Assembly: GCF_030283205.1 (NCBI RefSeq)
Contig: NZ_JASNWF010000039.1
Coordinates: 1-60,128, forward strand
DNA length: 60,128 bases
Source of the DNA: Actinomadura opuntiae
GTDB lineage: Bacteria > Actinomycetota > Actinomycetes > Streptosporangiales > Streptosporangiaceae
Direction: 5' to 3'
Under the pieces are notes generated by a model. The model was not told where the DNA came from, did not search any database, and was given only the letters and a program-made list of their open reading frames with translations. The position numbers and the translations under genes are program-made. Position 1 is the stretch's first letter. Every line of letters begins with the position of its first letter. Shown here piece by piece: positions 46,485-57,319 of the stretch.

Positions 46485-47458
46485 GTACGCCGGGAGGGAT
46501 CGTCCGCCGTGGTGGCGCGGGTGAGGCGGGCGCCGACGGCGGCGAGCCGCTCGACCAGCTCGGGCGGTTCGACGACCTCGAAGTCCAGGTCGAGGTAGGC
46601 GATGCGCAGCGCGGTGTACTCCAGGGAGTCGGGGGCGGTGCGCAGCACGCAGGTGCGCTCGTCGACCGGTTCGACCTCGGCGCCGGTGACGCGGAACCGG
46701 TCGATGAGCTCCTCGGCGGAGGCGTGCACGGTCAGCACCGCCTGCCGCAGCGGCCGCGAGCGGGCCAGCGACCGGGTGACGAACGCGGCGGCGTCGGCGG
46801 CGGGCAGGTCGCGGGGCGGGCAGCGCACGCCGGTGGGGTGCGGGCGGGACACGCGGTCGACGCGGAAGGTCCGCCAGTCGTCGCGTCCGGTGTCGAAGGC
46901 GACCAGGTACCAGCGGCGCCCGGCGGTCACCAGGCCGTGCGGGTCGGCCAGGCGGGAGGTCTCGGCGCCGCCGGTGTCGCGGTAGGCGAAGCGGACCCGT
47001 TCGCGGTCGCGGCTGGCGGCGGCCAGCACGGTGAGGGTCTCGGGGTCCACGGCGGGCCCGGCGGGCGGCCCGGTCAGCGGGGTGGTGGCGGTGTGCAGGG
47101 CGCCGACGCGGCGGCGCAGCCGGGCGGGCAGGATCTGCTCCAGCTTGGCCAGCGCCCGCACCGACGCCTCGCCGATCCCCTCGACCGCTCCCCCGGCGGC
47201 GCCGCGCAGCCCGACCGCGATCGCGACGGCCTCCTCGTCGTCCAGCAGCAGCGGCGGCAGCGCCGCGCCGGCCTCCAGCCGGTACCCGCCGACCTTCCCG
47301 AGGGTGGCGTGCACGGGGTAGCCGAGGTCGCGGAGGCGTTCGACGTCGCGGCGGACGGTGCGGACCGTCACGCCGAGCCGCTCGCCCAGCTCCGGGCCCG
47401 TCCACTCGCGGCGGGTCTGCAGGAGGGACAGCAGTTGCAGCAGGCGCGCCGAGGACAT
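46481..47458 (-). CDS. YafY-type transcriptional regulator (HTH_11 plus WYL domain)
   Basis: A 325-residue regulator with an N-terminal helix-turn-helix (RLLQLLSLLQTRREWTGPELGERLGVTVRTVRRDVERLRDLGYPVHATLGKVGGYRL) and a WYL domain (VRFAYRDTGGAETSRLADPHGLVTAGRRWYLVAFDTGRDDWRTFRVDRVSR), plus the WCX extension. The domain binds nucleic-acid or nucleotide-like ligands in DNA-damage regulators such as DriD. The divergent neighbour is a UvrA-like ABC protein, with 62 bases between starts, and the downstream gene encodes a VOC protein. Confidence 0.93.
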   Translation of the reverse strand: MSSARLLQLLSLLQTRREWTGPELGERLGVTVRTVRRDVERLRDLGYPVHATLGKVGGYRLEAGAALPPLLLDDEEAVAIAVGLRGAAGGAVEGIGEASVRALAKLEQILPARLRRRVGALHTATTPLTGPPAGPAVDPETLTVLAAASRDRERVRFAYRDTGGAETSRLADPHGLVTAGRRWYLVAFDTGRDDWRTFRVDRVSRPHPTGVRCPPRDLPAADAAAFVTRSLARSRPLRQAVLTVHASAEELIDRFRVTGAEVEPVDERTCVLRTAPDSLEYTALRIAYLDLDFEVVEPPELVERLAAVGARLTRATTADDPSRRT

Positions 47459-47507
47459 GCCGCCAGTATGCCCGCCAATGAGGACCGTTCCTGACCTGTT
47501 TGCTTCG

Positions 47508-47513
47508 TAGCGT
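47508..47513 (+). promoter_or_regulatory. Probable -10 box of a leaderless or short-leader promoter
   Basis: TAGCGT ends 7 bases before the ATG at 47521 of the UvrA-like gene. The preceding sequence has no ribosome binding site. Confidence 0.45.
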
Positions 47514-47520
47514 GGGCGGC

Positions 47521-49821
<2,301 letters not shown>

Positions 49822-49850
49822 CCTGCCCCGCCCGACCAAGGCGGGGCAGG
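49822..49850 (+). terminator. Hairpin terminator after the UvrA-like gene
   Basis: CCTGCCCCGCC (49822-49832) and GGCGGGGCAGG (49840-49850) are perfect 11-base arms around a 7-base loop, immediately after the stop codon. Confidence 0.85.
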
Positions 49851-49874
49851 CCGCCGATTCCGGGCGGCCGGCCC

Positions 49875-49911
49875 GGGGGTCAGTCGGTGGGGGTCAGTCG
49901 GTGGGGGTCAG
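49875..49911. repeat. Tandem 14-base unit, two copies plus a partial third, at a stop codon
   Basis: GGGGGTCAGTCGGT occurs at 49875-49888 and 49889-49902, then its first nine bases again from 49903. The TCA of the second copy (49894-49896) is the stop codon of the PPOX-family gene on the minus strand. Confidence 0.8.
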
Positions 49912-50364
49912 GCGGGCGGGGAAGCCGCCGGTGGCGATGGGGCCCCAGCGGTCGATGGTGATGCGGATGAGGGACTTGTCCTGGCGGCGCATCGCCTCGC
50001 GGTACTCGTCCCAGTCGGGGTGCTCGCCGGCGATGCAGCGGTAGTAGTCGACCAGGGCGTCGGCGGCCTCGGGCATGTCGATGACCTCGGCGGTCCCGTC
50101 GACCTGCACGTAGGGGCCGTTCCAGTCGTCGGACATCACGCACAGCGACACCCGGGCGTCGCGGCGGGCGTTGCGGGCCTTGACGCGCTCGGGGTAGGTG
50201 GACACCACGATGCGGCCCTCGGGGTCGACGCCGCAGGTGACCGGGGACAGTTGCGGGCGGCCGTCGGAGCGGGTGGTGGCGATCAGGGCGCGGTGGCGGG
50301 GGCGCAGGAACTCCAGCAGTTCGGAGCGTTCGACGCGGTTCGCGGTGGCGATCGAAGGAGCCAT
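49894..50364 (-). CDS. PPOX-class flavin/F420-dependent protein
   Basis: A 156-residue protein of the pyridoxamine-5'-phosphate-oxidase-like split barrel. Landmarks: LRPRHRALIATTRSDGRPQLSPVTCGVDPEGRIVVST, RDARVSLCVMSDDWNGPYVQVDGTAEVID, and EYREAMRRQDKSLIRITIDRWGP. Actinobacterial members mostly use F420 or FMN/heme; cofactor cannot be told here, though the F420-type TIGR03618 group fits the length. ATG at 50364 is preceded by GGAGG, one base away, so a later start is conceivable. Confidence 0.88.
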   Translation of the reverse strand: MAPSIATANRVERSELLEFLRPRHRALIATTRSDGRPQLSPVTCGVDPEGRIVVSTYPERVKARNARRDARVSLCVMSDDWNGPYVQVDGTAEVIDMPEAADALVDYYRCIAGEHPDWDEYREAMRRQDKSLIRITIDRWGPIATGGFPARLTPTD

Positions 50365-50515
50365 GCCTCCACCTTAGGGAGGGGCCCGAGGCCGCCCGTT
50401 GTCGCCCCGCACAATGATCGCCGGGAAGTTTTGAGGGCTCACCAGTTCATCGCCGTCCGGGCGGGCTGCATCATGACGGGCGTCCCCTCTCCCCCGCCGC
50501 CCGATGAGGTCCGCC

Positions 50516-51352
50516 ATGCGCCCCGCCCGTACGTCCGGAGTCCTGCTCGGTACCGCGCTGCTGGCCGGCGCGCTGATCGCGCCGCCCGCCCTCGCCGACG
50601 CCCCGGCGCAGGCGCCCTCCGCGACCTCGGCCCTGGCCGCGGCGCCGCGGCTGGCCACGGCCGCCAACTTCCGCGACCTCGGCGGGTACGCGACCGCCGA
50701 CGGCCGTCACGTCCGCACCGGTGTGGTGTACCGGTCGAACTCGCTGGCGGACCTGTCGGCGGCCGACCAGCAGACGCTGCTGGGCCTGGGGATCACTCTG
50801 GACGTGGACCTGCGCAACGTCCAGGAGCGCTCCGACGACCCGGACCGGCTGCCCGCCGGCATCGCCTACAAGGTCGCCGACGTGGAGGACCTGTCACACG
50901 GCATCTCCTTCGCCGACCCGGCGCTGGGCAGCCTGCTGTACGGGTTCCTGATGGGGCTGATCACCGGGTCGTCCAACCTCGGGCAGTCCATCGCCTACCC
51001 GTTCATGGTCGACTACAGCGGCGCGAGCCGCGCCTACCGCGACCTGCTCACCTCGATCGCCGCCAACCCGGGCGCGACGGTGTTCCACTGCACCGCCGGC
51101 AAGGACCGCACCGGGTGGGGCGCGGCGGTGCTGCTGCCGCTGCTGGGCGTCCCGAAGGCGACGGTGTACCAGGACTACCTGGCCAGCAACACCTACCTCG
51201 GCCGGTCCGACGCGGTGGAGTCCTCCTGGTTGGACGAGGCGTTCCACGAGGTCGACCAGGTCTACGGCGGCTTCGACAACTACGTGCACCAGGGCCTGGG
51301 CCTCAGCGACGCGACCATCGCGGCGCTGCGCGCCCGGCTGCTGACCTCCTGA
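50516..51352 (+). CDS. Secreted tyrosine/dual-specificity phosphatase
   Basis: A 278-residue exported phosphatase. It has a Sec signal peptide: basic MRPARTS, hydrophobic GVLLGTALLAGALIAPP and a likely cleavage after ALADA near residue 28. The mature domain begins LATAANFRDLGGYATADGRHVRTGVVYRS, the N-terminus of the Y_phosphatase3 family, and the P-loop is HCTAGKDRTG with nucleophile Cys192 and Arg198. ATG at 50516 follows GAGG; an ATG at 50504 is in frame too. Substrates of such proteins in actinomycetes are unsettled (phosphoproteins or phosphoinositides). Stand-alone gene. Confidence 0.9.
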   Translation: MRPARTSGVLLGTALLAGALIAPPALADAPAQAPSATSALAAAPRLATAANFRDLGGYATADGRHVRTGVVYRSNSLADLSAADQQTLLGLGITLDVDLRNVQERSDDPDRLPAGIAYKVADVEDLSHGISFADPALGSLLYGFLMGLITGSSNLGQSIAYPFMVDYSGASRAYRDLLTSIAANPGATVFHCTAGKDRTGWGAAVLLPLLGVPKATVYQDYLASNTYLGRSDAVESSWLDEAFHEVDQVYGGFDNYVHQGLGLSDATIAALRARLLTS

Positions 51353-51400
51353 CCCCTGGGCGGCGTGCCGGGCGGGGCCGGGCCCGTAGGCTGCCGTTCC

Positions 51401-52186
51401 ATGATCGATCAGACGTCGGCGTACCTGTCCGGGCTGTTCTCGCTGGAGGGCCGGACGGCGGTGGTGACGGGCGGCAGCTCGGGGATCGGGCGCGCCATCG
51501 CCGGGGCGCTGGCGCGGGCGGGCGCGTCGGTGGTGGTCGTCGCACGCCGCGAACGCGAACTCGCCGGCACGGTCGCGGACCTGGAGTCCCGCGGCTGCCG
51601 CGCCGCGTGGGTCAGCGCGGACCTCGGGACGCGGGACGGGGTGGCCGACGCGGCGCGCCGCGCCGCCGACCCGTTCGGCGAACCCGACATCGTGGTGAAC
51701 GCGGCGGGGATCAACCTGCGGCCGCCGATGGAGGAGCTCGGCGAGCAGGTCTGGGACGCCACGATGGTGGTGAACCTGGACGCGCCGTTCCTGCTCGGGC
51801 AGCGGTTCGGGCCGGGGATGGCCGAGCGGGGGTACGGGCGGCTGATCCACATCGCCTCGCAGCAGGCGTTCCGGGCGTTCGTCACCAGCGGCGCCTACGG
51901 GGTGTCCAAGGCGGGGCTGGTGGCGCTGGCGCGGTCGCAGGCCGAGGCGTGGTCGGCGCGCGGCGTCACCGCCAACGCCCTGGTCCCGGGGTTCGTGCTG
52001 ACGCCGCTGAACGCGCGGCTGCAGGCCGACCCGGACCGGGTGGAGCAGCTGGCGGCGCGGACGATGACCGGCCGCAACGGCGTCGCCGAGGACTTCGCGG
52101 GCGCGGCGGTGTTCCTGGCCTCGCCGTCGTCGTCCTACGTCACCGGGCAGGCGATCTTCGTCGACGGCGGCTTCTCCGTCCACTGA
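51401..52186 (+). CDS. Short-chain dehydrogenase/reductase, classical
   Basis: A 261-residue classical SDR: cofactor motif VTGGSSGIGRAIA (about 22-34), NAAG (100-103), active-site Ser153 (IHIASQQAF), Tyr166 and Lys170 (SGAYGVSKAG), and the C-terminal ASPSSSYVTGQAIFVDGGFSVH. Arg49/Arg50 after strand 2 favour NADPH. It resembles gluconate 5-dehydrogenase and 3-oxoacyl reductase-like SDRs. ATG at 51401 has TAGGCT eight bases before it and no ribosome binding site. The stop codon sits in a symmetric hairpin. Confidence 0.92.
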   Translation: MIDQTSAYLSGLFSLEGRTAVVTGGSSGIGRAIAGALARAGASVVVVARRERELAGTVADLESRGCRAAWVSADLGTRDGVADAARRAADPFGEPDIVVNAAGINLRPPMEELGEQVWDATMVVNLDAPFLLGQRFGPGMAERGYGRLIHIASQQAFRAFVTSGAYGVSKAGLVALARSQAEAWSARGVTANALVPGFVLTPLNARLQADPDRVEQLAARTMTGRNGVAEDFAGAAVFLASPSSSYVTGQAIFVDGGFSVH

Positions 52187-52210
52187 CCCCGGGGCCGGGG
52201 CGGGGTCAGT
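52182..52210. terminator. Bidirectional hairpin containing both stop codons
   Basis: ACTGACCCCG (52182-52191) and CGGGGTCAGT (52201-52210) are perfect 10-base arms. The left arm contains the SDR stop TGA and the right arm the stop (TGA on the minus strand) of the convergent LOG-like gene. Confidence 0.8.
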
Positions 52211-52679
52211 CCCACAGGCCGGTGGCGCGGACGGCGTCGGCGGGGCCGGTGGCGTGCACGATCCCGGCGACGGGACGGCCGTCCTCGTCGTGGACGAGCC
52301 AGCCGCCGAGCTGCACGACCGGGACGCGTCCGGCGCGCATCGCCAGCGCCAGCTCCGACAGCGTCCCCCAGGACCCGCCGATGACGATGACGGCGTCGGC
52401 GGCGTTGACGATCACGTTGTTGCGGGCCTGGCCGAGCCCGGTCGGCAGCGCGACGCTCAGGTCGGGGCCGGCGGCGGACCGGTCGGCGGCCGGCAGCACC
52501 CCGACCACGGTCCCGCCGGCGGAGCGGGCGCCGGCGGCGACGGCCGCCATGACGCCGCCGTGCCCGCCGCAGAGCACCACGGCGCCGCGGGCGGCCAGCA
52601 GCCGCCCGGTCTCGTGGGCGCGGTCCCAGTCGCGTTCGGTGCACTCGGCGGGCCCGCACACCGCGACCTGCACGGCCAT
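52206..52679 (-). CDS. TIGR00725/LOG-like nucleotide-binding protein
   Basis: A 157-residue protein of the TIGR00725 group, related to LOG phosphoribohydrolases and the DprA fold. It starts VQVAVCGPAECTERDWDRAHETGRLLAARGAVVLCGGHGGVMAAVAAGARSAGGTVVGVLP and continues with NNVIVNAADAVIVIGGSWGTLSELALAMRAGRVPVVQLGGW. The LOG catalytic PGGxGTxxE is here represented by GGSWGTLSE, keeping Gly-Thr and Glu, so nucleotide-5'-monophosphate hydrolysis is possible but not assured. It follows the pterin dehydratase gene by 13 bases on the same strand and is probably cotranscribed. Confidence 0.88.
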   Translation of the reverse strand: MAVQVAVCGPAECTERDWDRAHETGRLLAARGAVVLCGGHGGVMAAVAAGARSAGGTVVGVLPAADRSAAGPDLSVALPTGLGQARNNVIVNAADAVIVIGGSWGTLSELALAMRAGRVPVVQLGGWLVHDEDGRPVAGIVHATGPADAVRATGLWD

Positions 52680-52692
52680 CGGGCGGCCCCGC

Positions 52693-52992
52693 CTACTGCG
52701 CGCCGTGCCGTTCGGCGATCCGGTCGATCACCGCGGCGAGGTCGAAGTCCTTGCCGGTCAGCCCGCCGGCGCTGTGGGTGGACAGCGCGAAGGTCAGGGT
52801 CCGCCACCGGATGTCGATGTCGGGGTGGTGGTCGGCGTCCTCGGCGGCGCGGGCGACCTCCTCCACCACCGCGATCCCCTCCAGGAACGACGGCGCCTTC
52901 ACCTCCCGGCGGATCTCCTTACCGGTCCTGCTCCAGGCGGGCAGGGCGCGCAGGCGGTCGGCGACGGCGGTGTCGTCGAGCGTGTCGGCCAT
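52693..52992 (-). CDS. 4a-hydroxytetrahydrobiopterin dehydratase (PCD/DCoH family)
   Basis: A 99-residue pterin-4a-carbinolamine dehydratase. The active-site motif DADHHPDIDIRWRTLTFALSTHSAGGLTGKDFDLA contains the conserved His pair and Asp of the family, and the protein has the usual length. The enzyme recycles 4a-hydroxypterin cofactors of aromatic hydroxylases; in bacteria without such hydroxylases it may serve molybdopterin or folate-related chemistry. It comes first in a two-gene unit with the LOG-like gene; the GT39 gene upstream ends 81 bases away. Confidence 0.93.
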   Translation of the reverse strand: MADTLDDTAVADRLRALPAWSRTGKEIRREVKAPSFLEGIAVVEEVARAAEDADHHPDIDIRWRTLTFALSTHSAGGLTGKDFDLAAVIDRIAERHGAQ

Positions 52993-53072
52993 CGGTGATC
53001 ACTCCCGGTCGTCGGGTCGCTGCGGTCTCCTTCCGAGTACATCATGGGCGCCGCCGCGGCCTGTGACGCGGG

Positions 53073-55163
53073 TCACCCCGCACCGGAGGACAGGTCGTAC
53101 AGGGTGGTGCCGCCGACGGAGGCGGCCGTGAAGGTCGCCGCGACCCACGCGCCGATCCGCTGGGCTTCGTCGCTGCCGCTGCCGCTGCCGTTGCCGCCGG
53201 CGCGGCCCATCATCGTCCCGCCGCCGCCGACGAAGTAGTGGATCCTCCCTTGCCGGACGAGCCGCTGGAACTGCGCGAGGGTGGGGGCGGGGTCGGTGCC
53301 GTTGAACCCGCCGACCGCCATGACCGGCGCGCCGGTGGCCAGCTGGTAGCCGGCGGCGGTGTTGGACCCGATCGCGGCGGCGGCCCAGGTGTAGGACGAG
53401 GCGTTCGCCTTGAGCGCGGCGGTGACCTGCGCGCTCGGCGTCCCGGCGTTCAGGAGCCCGCCGGCGCCACCGGGCCCGCCTCCGGGGCCGCCGCCTCCGG
53501 GACGTCCGCCGCCGAACCCGCCCTGACCGTTGCGGAAGCCGGGAAGGCCACGGCCGGGACCGGTGGCTCCGGGCTGCCCGCCACCGGTCTGCGGGGGCGC
53601 GAATCCCTGCCCGCGGTTGGTGCCGCCGGGGCCGCGTCCGCCGCCCGGCCCGCCCCGTCCGGGGCCGAAGCCCGCGGAGGTGCGGGGACCGGCGGTGACG
53701 ATGGAACCGGTGTGGGGCGTAGCGGCGGTGTCGACCGCGTACGCGGCGGGCCCGGCGAGCGACGCCGCGGCCGCCAGCACCAGAACTGCGGCCAGCAGCC
53801 GGCCGCGCAGCAGCCGCACGCCCGCCAGCGCCGCGGCGGCCGGCAGCCCGGCGGCGACGATGACGGGGCCGAGCCAGGGGTGCCAGCCGGGGTTGCGGCC
53901 CAGCAGCAGGTAGGCCCACACGGCGGTGACGGCGACCGACACCGACAGGAACGCCGCGCCCTCGGTGGTGCGCCGCCGCTCCCACAGGATCGCGGCGCCG
54001 ATGCCGACGAGGGCGGCAATGGCGGGCGCGAGCGCGACGGTGTAGTACTCGTGGAAGATCCCCTGCATCTCGCTGAAGACCGCGCCGGTGAGCAGCAGCC
54101 AGCCGCCCCACACCAGCAGCGCGGCGCGGGCGGGGTCGGTGCGGGGCGCGCGGCGGGTGGCCCACAGCCCGGCGGCCAGCAGGATCAGCGCGGCGGGCAG
54201 CAGCCAGGAGATCTGCCCGCCGATCGCGGCGCCGAACAGCCGGCCGGCGCCGGCGTCCTGGTTGAGGTTGCCCAGGCCGCCGGTCTCCTCGCCGTTGAGG
54301 CGGCCGAGGCCGTTGTAGCCGAGCGCCAGTTCCAGGACCGAGTTGTGCTGGGATCCGCCGATGTAGGGGCGGGATGAGGCGGGCACCAGCGCGACGGCCA
54401 GCACCCACCATCCGGCCGCCGCGGTGAACGCGGCGCCGGCCAGCAGCAGCTGCCACAGCCGCCGCCGCACCGGGGTCGGCGCGGTGACCAGGTACACCAG
54501 CGCGAACACCGGGACGACCAGGAACGCCTGCAGCATCTTGGCCAGGAACCCGGTGCCGACGCAGGCGGCGGCGACCAGCAGCCAGCGGGTGCTCGCGTTC
54601 TCCTGCGCGCGCAGGGCGGCGTAGGCGCCGGCGGTCAGCAGCAGAACCAGCAGCGCGTCGGGGTTGTTGAACCGGAACATCAGCGCGGCGACCGGGGTGA
54701 GGGCGAGCGCCGCACCGGCCAGCAGCCCCGCCCAGGCGGGGAACCGGCGCCGCACGGCCGCGTACAGCAGCGCGACGGTCGCCACGCCCATCAGCGCCTG
54801 CGGGACCAGGACGCTCCAGGAGTTCACCCCGAAGATCCGCGCGGTGAGCTCCATGGGCCACAGCGCGCCGGGCGTCTTGTCGACGGTGATGGCGTTCGCG
54901 GCGTCGGAGGAGCCGAAGAAGAACGCCTTCCAGCTGGTCGCGCCGGCCTGGACGGCGGCGGAGTAGAACGCGTTGCCCCAGCCGGACGCGCCCAGGCCCC
55001 ACAGGTAGAGCACGGCGGTCGCGGCGAGCAGGACCAGCAGCGCGGGCCGGGCCCACGCGGGGTCGGCGGCGGGCCCGCGCAGCACCCGGTGCAGGAGGCG
55101 GTGCGGGAGGCCGCCCCGCCCGCGCGGGGTCGCGGGCGGGGCGGCCTGGATCGTGGAGGTCAT
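53073..55163 (-). CDS. GT39/ArnT-like polyprenol-dependent glycosyltransferase, copy 1
   Basis: A 696-residue GT-C membrane glycosyltransferase. About eleven TM helices precede a large Gly/Pro-rich linker (around residues 490-570) and a C-terminal soluble domain, presumably on the cell exterior. The N-terminal loop has YSAAVQAGATSWKAFFFGSSDAANAITVDKTP (Asp95-Lys96), the place of the ArnT family's catalytic acidic motif; FNNPDALLVLLL, AKMLQAFLVVPVFALVYL and SRPYIGGSQHNSVLELALGYNGLGR follow. The C-terminal part (SYTWAAAAIGSNTAAGYQLATGAPVMAVGGFNGTDPAPTLAQFQRLV) matches copy 2. ATG at 55163. It lies 17 bases downstream of copy 2 and is the last gene of the operon. Acceptor unknown (envelope glycan or glycoprotein). 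Confidence 0.92.
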   Translation of the reverse strand: MTSTIQAAPPATPRGRGGLPHRLLHRVLRGPAADPAWARPALLVLLAATAVLYLWGLGASGWGNAFYSAAVQAGATSWKAFFFGSSDAANAITVDKTPGALWPMELTARIFGVNSWSVLVPQALMGVATVALLYAAVRRRFPAWAGLLAGAALALTPVAALMFRFNNPDALLVLLLTAGAYAALRAQENASTRWLLVAAACVGTGFLAKMLQAFLVVPVFALVYLVTAPTPVRRRLWQLLLAGAAFTAAAGWWVLAVALVPASSRPYIGGSQHNSVLELALGYNGLGRLNGEETGGLGNLNQDAGAGRLFGAAIGGQISWLLPAALILLAAGLWATRRAPRTDPARAALLVWGGWLLLTGAVFSEMQGIFHEYYTVALAPAIAALVGIGAAILWERRRTTEGAAFLSVSVAVTAVWAYLLLGRNPGWHPWLGPVIVAAGLPAAAALAGVRLLRGRLLAAVLVLAAAASLAGPAAYAVDTAATPHTGSIVTAGPRTSAGFGPGRGGPGGGRGPGGTNRGQGFAPPQTGGGQPGATGPGRGLPGFRNGQGGFGGGRPGGGGPGGGPGGAGGLLNAGTPSAQVTAALKANASSYTWAAAAIGSNTAAGYQLATGAPVMAVGGFNGTDPAPTLAQFQRLVRQGRIHYFVGGGGTMMGRAGGNGSGSGSDEAQRIGAWVAATFTAASVGGTTLYDLSSGAG

Positions 55164-55180
55164 CGTTGGGGTCCCAGGGG

Positions 55181-57319
55181 TCAGCCCAGCTTGTACAGCT
55201 GGGCGCCGGACGAGCCGGACGAGCCGGTGGAGGAGGTCCCGCCGTATTCGGCGGGCTTGACGAGGGTGCCGTTCTTCTGCACCCAGGCGGTGACGGAGGC
55301 GTCGCCGCCTCCGGGGCCCATGCCGCCGCCGAGCAGGATGTAGCGCAGCTTGCCGTCCTTGACGTACTGCTGCAGCTTGGCGACGGTCATGGCGGGGTCG
55401 CTGCCGGTGAAGCCGCCCATCGCGATGACGGGGCGTCCGGTGCTCAGGATGATCGAGCTCGCGGACTGGGCGCTGGACACCGCCACCAGCCAGGTCGCGC
55501 TCCCCTGGTTCTTCTCCAGGTAGGAGATCATCTGGGTGCTGGTCTCGCCGCCGGGCCCGCCGCCGAAGCCGCCGCGTCCGCCGCCGGACCGCTGGGTGCG
55601 GTCACCGCGCGTCCAGGGCGCCTGCCCGTCGGAGTTCTGCCCACCGGAGTTCTGCCGGGGCGCGCCGCCGGGGAAGCCGCCCGGCAGCTGCCCGCCGGGG
55701 GCTGCGCCCGGTGCTGCGCCGGGCAGCTGGCCGCCGCCGGGGAAGCCCTTGGATCCGCCGGGCCCGCCGCGCATGCCGCCGGGTCCGCCGAAGCCGGTGG
55801 ACGGCCCGGCCTGCGGGTTGTTGCCGTTGGAGGCGGTGGAGGCGGCCGACACCGCGTACGCGCCCGGTCCGGCCAGTGTCGCGACGGTGGCGAGGACGGC
55901 TCCGGCGACGGCGGCGCGGGTCGCGGCGCGGCGGACGAACCGGCCGCCCAGCAGCCCGGCGACCGCCAGGACGGCCGCGGCGGCGATCGTCCAGCGCAGC
56001 CAGGGGTGCCAGGACGGGGTGCGGTCCAGCAGGACGAACGCCCACGCGCCGGTGACGGCGATCGCGGCCGACAGCACCAGCGTCCACATCCACGAGCGGC
56101 GGCCGTCGCGGCGGCCGGCGGTGAACAGCAGCGCGGAGCCGGCGCCGGTGAGCGCGGCGATCGCGGGGCCCAGCGCGGTGGTGTAGTAGGGGTGGAAGGT
56201 GCCTTCGGCGAAGCTGAAGATGACGTAGTGGACGGCGAGCCATCCGCCCCACAGCAGCAGCGCGGCGCGGGCGAGGTCGGTGCGGGGCCGCTTCCACAGC
56301 AGCGCCAGGCAGGCGAGCAGCGCGACGACGGCGAACGGGATCAGCCAGGAGATCTGGCCGCCGACGACGTCGTTGAACAGCCGTCCGGCGCCGGCCTGGC
56401 CGCCGAAGGAGGCGCCGCCGCCTCCGCCGCGTCCGCCGCCGGGGCCGTTGCTCTCGCCGAAGACGCGGCCGAGGCCGTTGTAGCCGATGACCAGGTCCCA
56501 GACGGTGCCGTCGGTGCTGCCGCCGATGTAGGGGCGGCTGCCGGCGGGGACGGCGTCGACGATCAGCATCCACCAGGCCGAGGAGGCGGCCAGGACGGCG
56601 CCGGCGGCGGCCAGGTGCGCCACGCGGCGCACGATGCCGGGCCGCGCGGTGATCAGGTACACCAGCGCGAACGCGGGGACGACCAGGAACGCCTGCAGCA
56701 TCTTGGTGTTGAAGCCGCAGCCGATCAGGAACGCCGACAGCAGCAGGGGCCGCAGCCGCCCGGTCTCGATCGCGCGCTGGCACGCCCATGCGGCGGCGAC
56801 CAGCAGCAGCACCAGCAGGGTGTCGGGGTTGTTGTCGCGGTTGATCGCCACGGTGATCGGGGTGAGGGCCAGCACCGCGGCGGCGATGAGCGCGGCGGGG
56901 TGCCCGAACGCGCGGCGGACGGTGGCGTGCAGGATCGCCACGGCGGCGACGCCCCCGATGACCTGCGGGAGCAGCAGCGCGGGGGTGCCGAACCCGATGA
57001 CGCGGGCGAACAGGTCCTGGACCCACAGCGCCATGGGTGGTTTGTCGACGGTGATGTAGTTGCCGGCGTCCAGGGAGCCGAAGAAGAACGCCTTCCAGCT
57101 CTGCGAGCCGCTCTTGACGGCGGCGGAGTAGTAGGTGTTGGCGTAGCCGCCGCCGGTCAGGTCCCAGGCGTACAGGGCGGCGGCGACGGCCAGGACCGCC
57201 CACAGGGCGGGGCGGGACCAGCGCGGGTCGCCGGGGGCGCCGAGCAGCAGCCGGCGGATCCGCCCGCCGGGGGCGGGGGCCGCGGTCCCTGCGGCGGGCG
57301 CGGGAAGCGTCTGGGTCAT
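55181..57319 (-). CDS. GT39/ArnT-like polyprenol-dependent glycosyltransferase, copy 2
   Basis: A 712-residue paralogue of copy 1 with the same layout: TM helices, the conserved loop YSAAVKSGSQSWKAFFFGSLDAGNYITVDKPPMALWVQDL (Asp92, with KPP where copy 1 has KTP), NRDNNPDTLLVLLLV, TKMLQAFLVVPAFALVYLI, SRPYIGGSTDGTVWDLVIGYNGLGR, a Gly/Pro/Asn-rich linker (about residues 515-610) and the C-terminal domain SATWLVAVSSAQSASSIILSTGRPVIAMGGFTGSDPAMTVAKLQQYV. Its ATG overlaps the GT2-GtrA stop (ATGA), so the polyprenol-sugar synthase and this transferase are made together. The frame continues upstream to 60025 without a stop, but that part is a shadow of other genes. Confidence 0.92.
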   Translation of the reverse strand: MTQTLPAPAAGTAAPAPGGRIRRLLLGAPGDPRWSRPALWAVLAVAAALYAWDLTGGGYANTYYSAAVKSGSQSWKAFFFGSLDAGNYITVDKPPMALWVQDLFARVIGFGTPALLLPQVIGGVAAVAILHATVRRAFGHPAALIAAAVLALTPITVAINRDNNPDTLLVLLLVAAAWACQRAIETGRLRPLLLSAFLIGCGFNTKMLQAFLVVPAFALVYLITARPGIVRRVAHLAAAGAVLAASSAWWMLIVDAVPAGSRPYIGGSTDGTVWDLVIGYNGLGRVFGESNGPGGGRGGGGGASFGGQAGAGRLFNDVVGGQISWLIPFAVVALLACLALLWKRPRTDLARAALLLWGGWLAVHYVIFSFAEGTFHPYYTTALGPAIAALTGAGSALLFTAGRRDGRRSWMWTLVLSAAIAVTGAWAFVLLDRTPSWHPWLRWTIAAAAVLAVAGLLGGRFVRRAATRAAVAGAVLATVATLAGPGAYAVSAASTASNGNNPQAGPSTGFGGPGGMRGGPGGSKGFPGGGQLPGAAPGAAPGGQLPGGFPGGAPRQNSGGQNSDGQAPWTRGDRTQRSGGGRGGFGGGPGGETSTQMISYLEKNQGSATWLVAVSSAQSASSIILSTGRPVIAMGGFTGSDPAMTVAKLQQYVKDGKLRYILLGGGMGPGGGDASVTAWVQKNGTLVKPAEYGGTSSTGSSGSSGAQLYKLG

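Noticed and set aside
50020..52998. Plus-strand open frame of 992 codons
   Set aside because: It crosses five real genes on both strands and has no motif; the phosphatase and SDR genes occupy other frames with clear catalytic residues.
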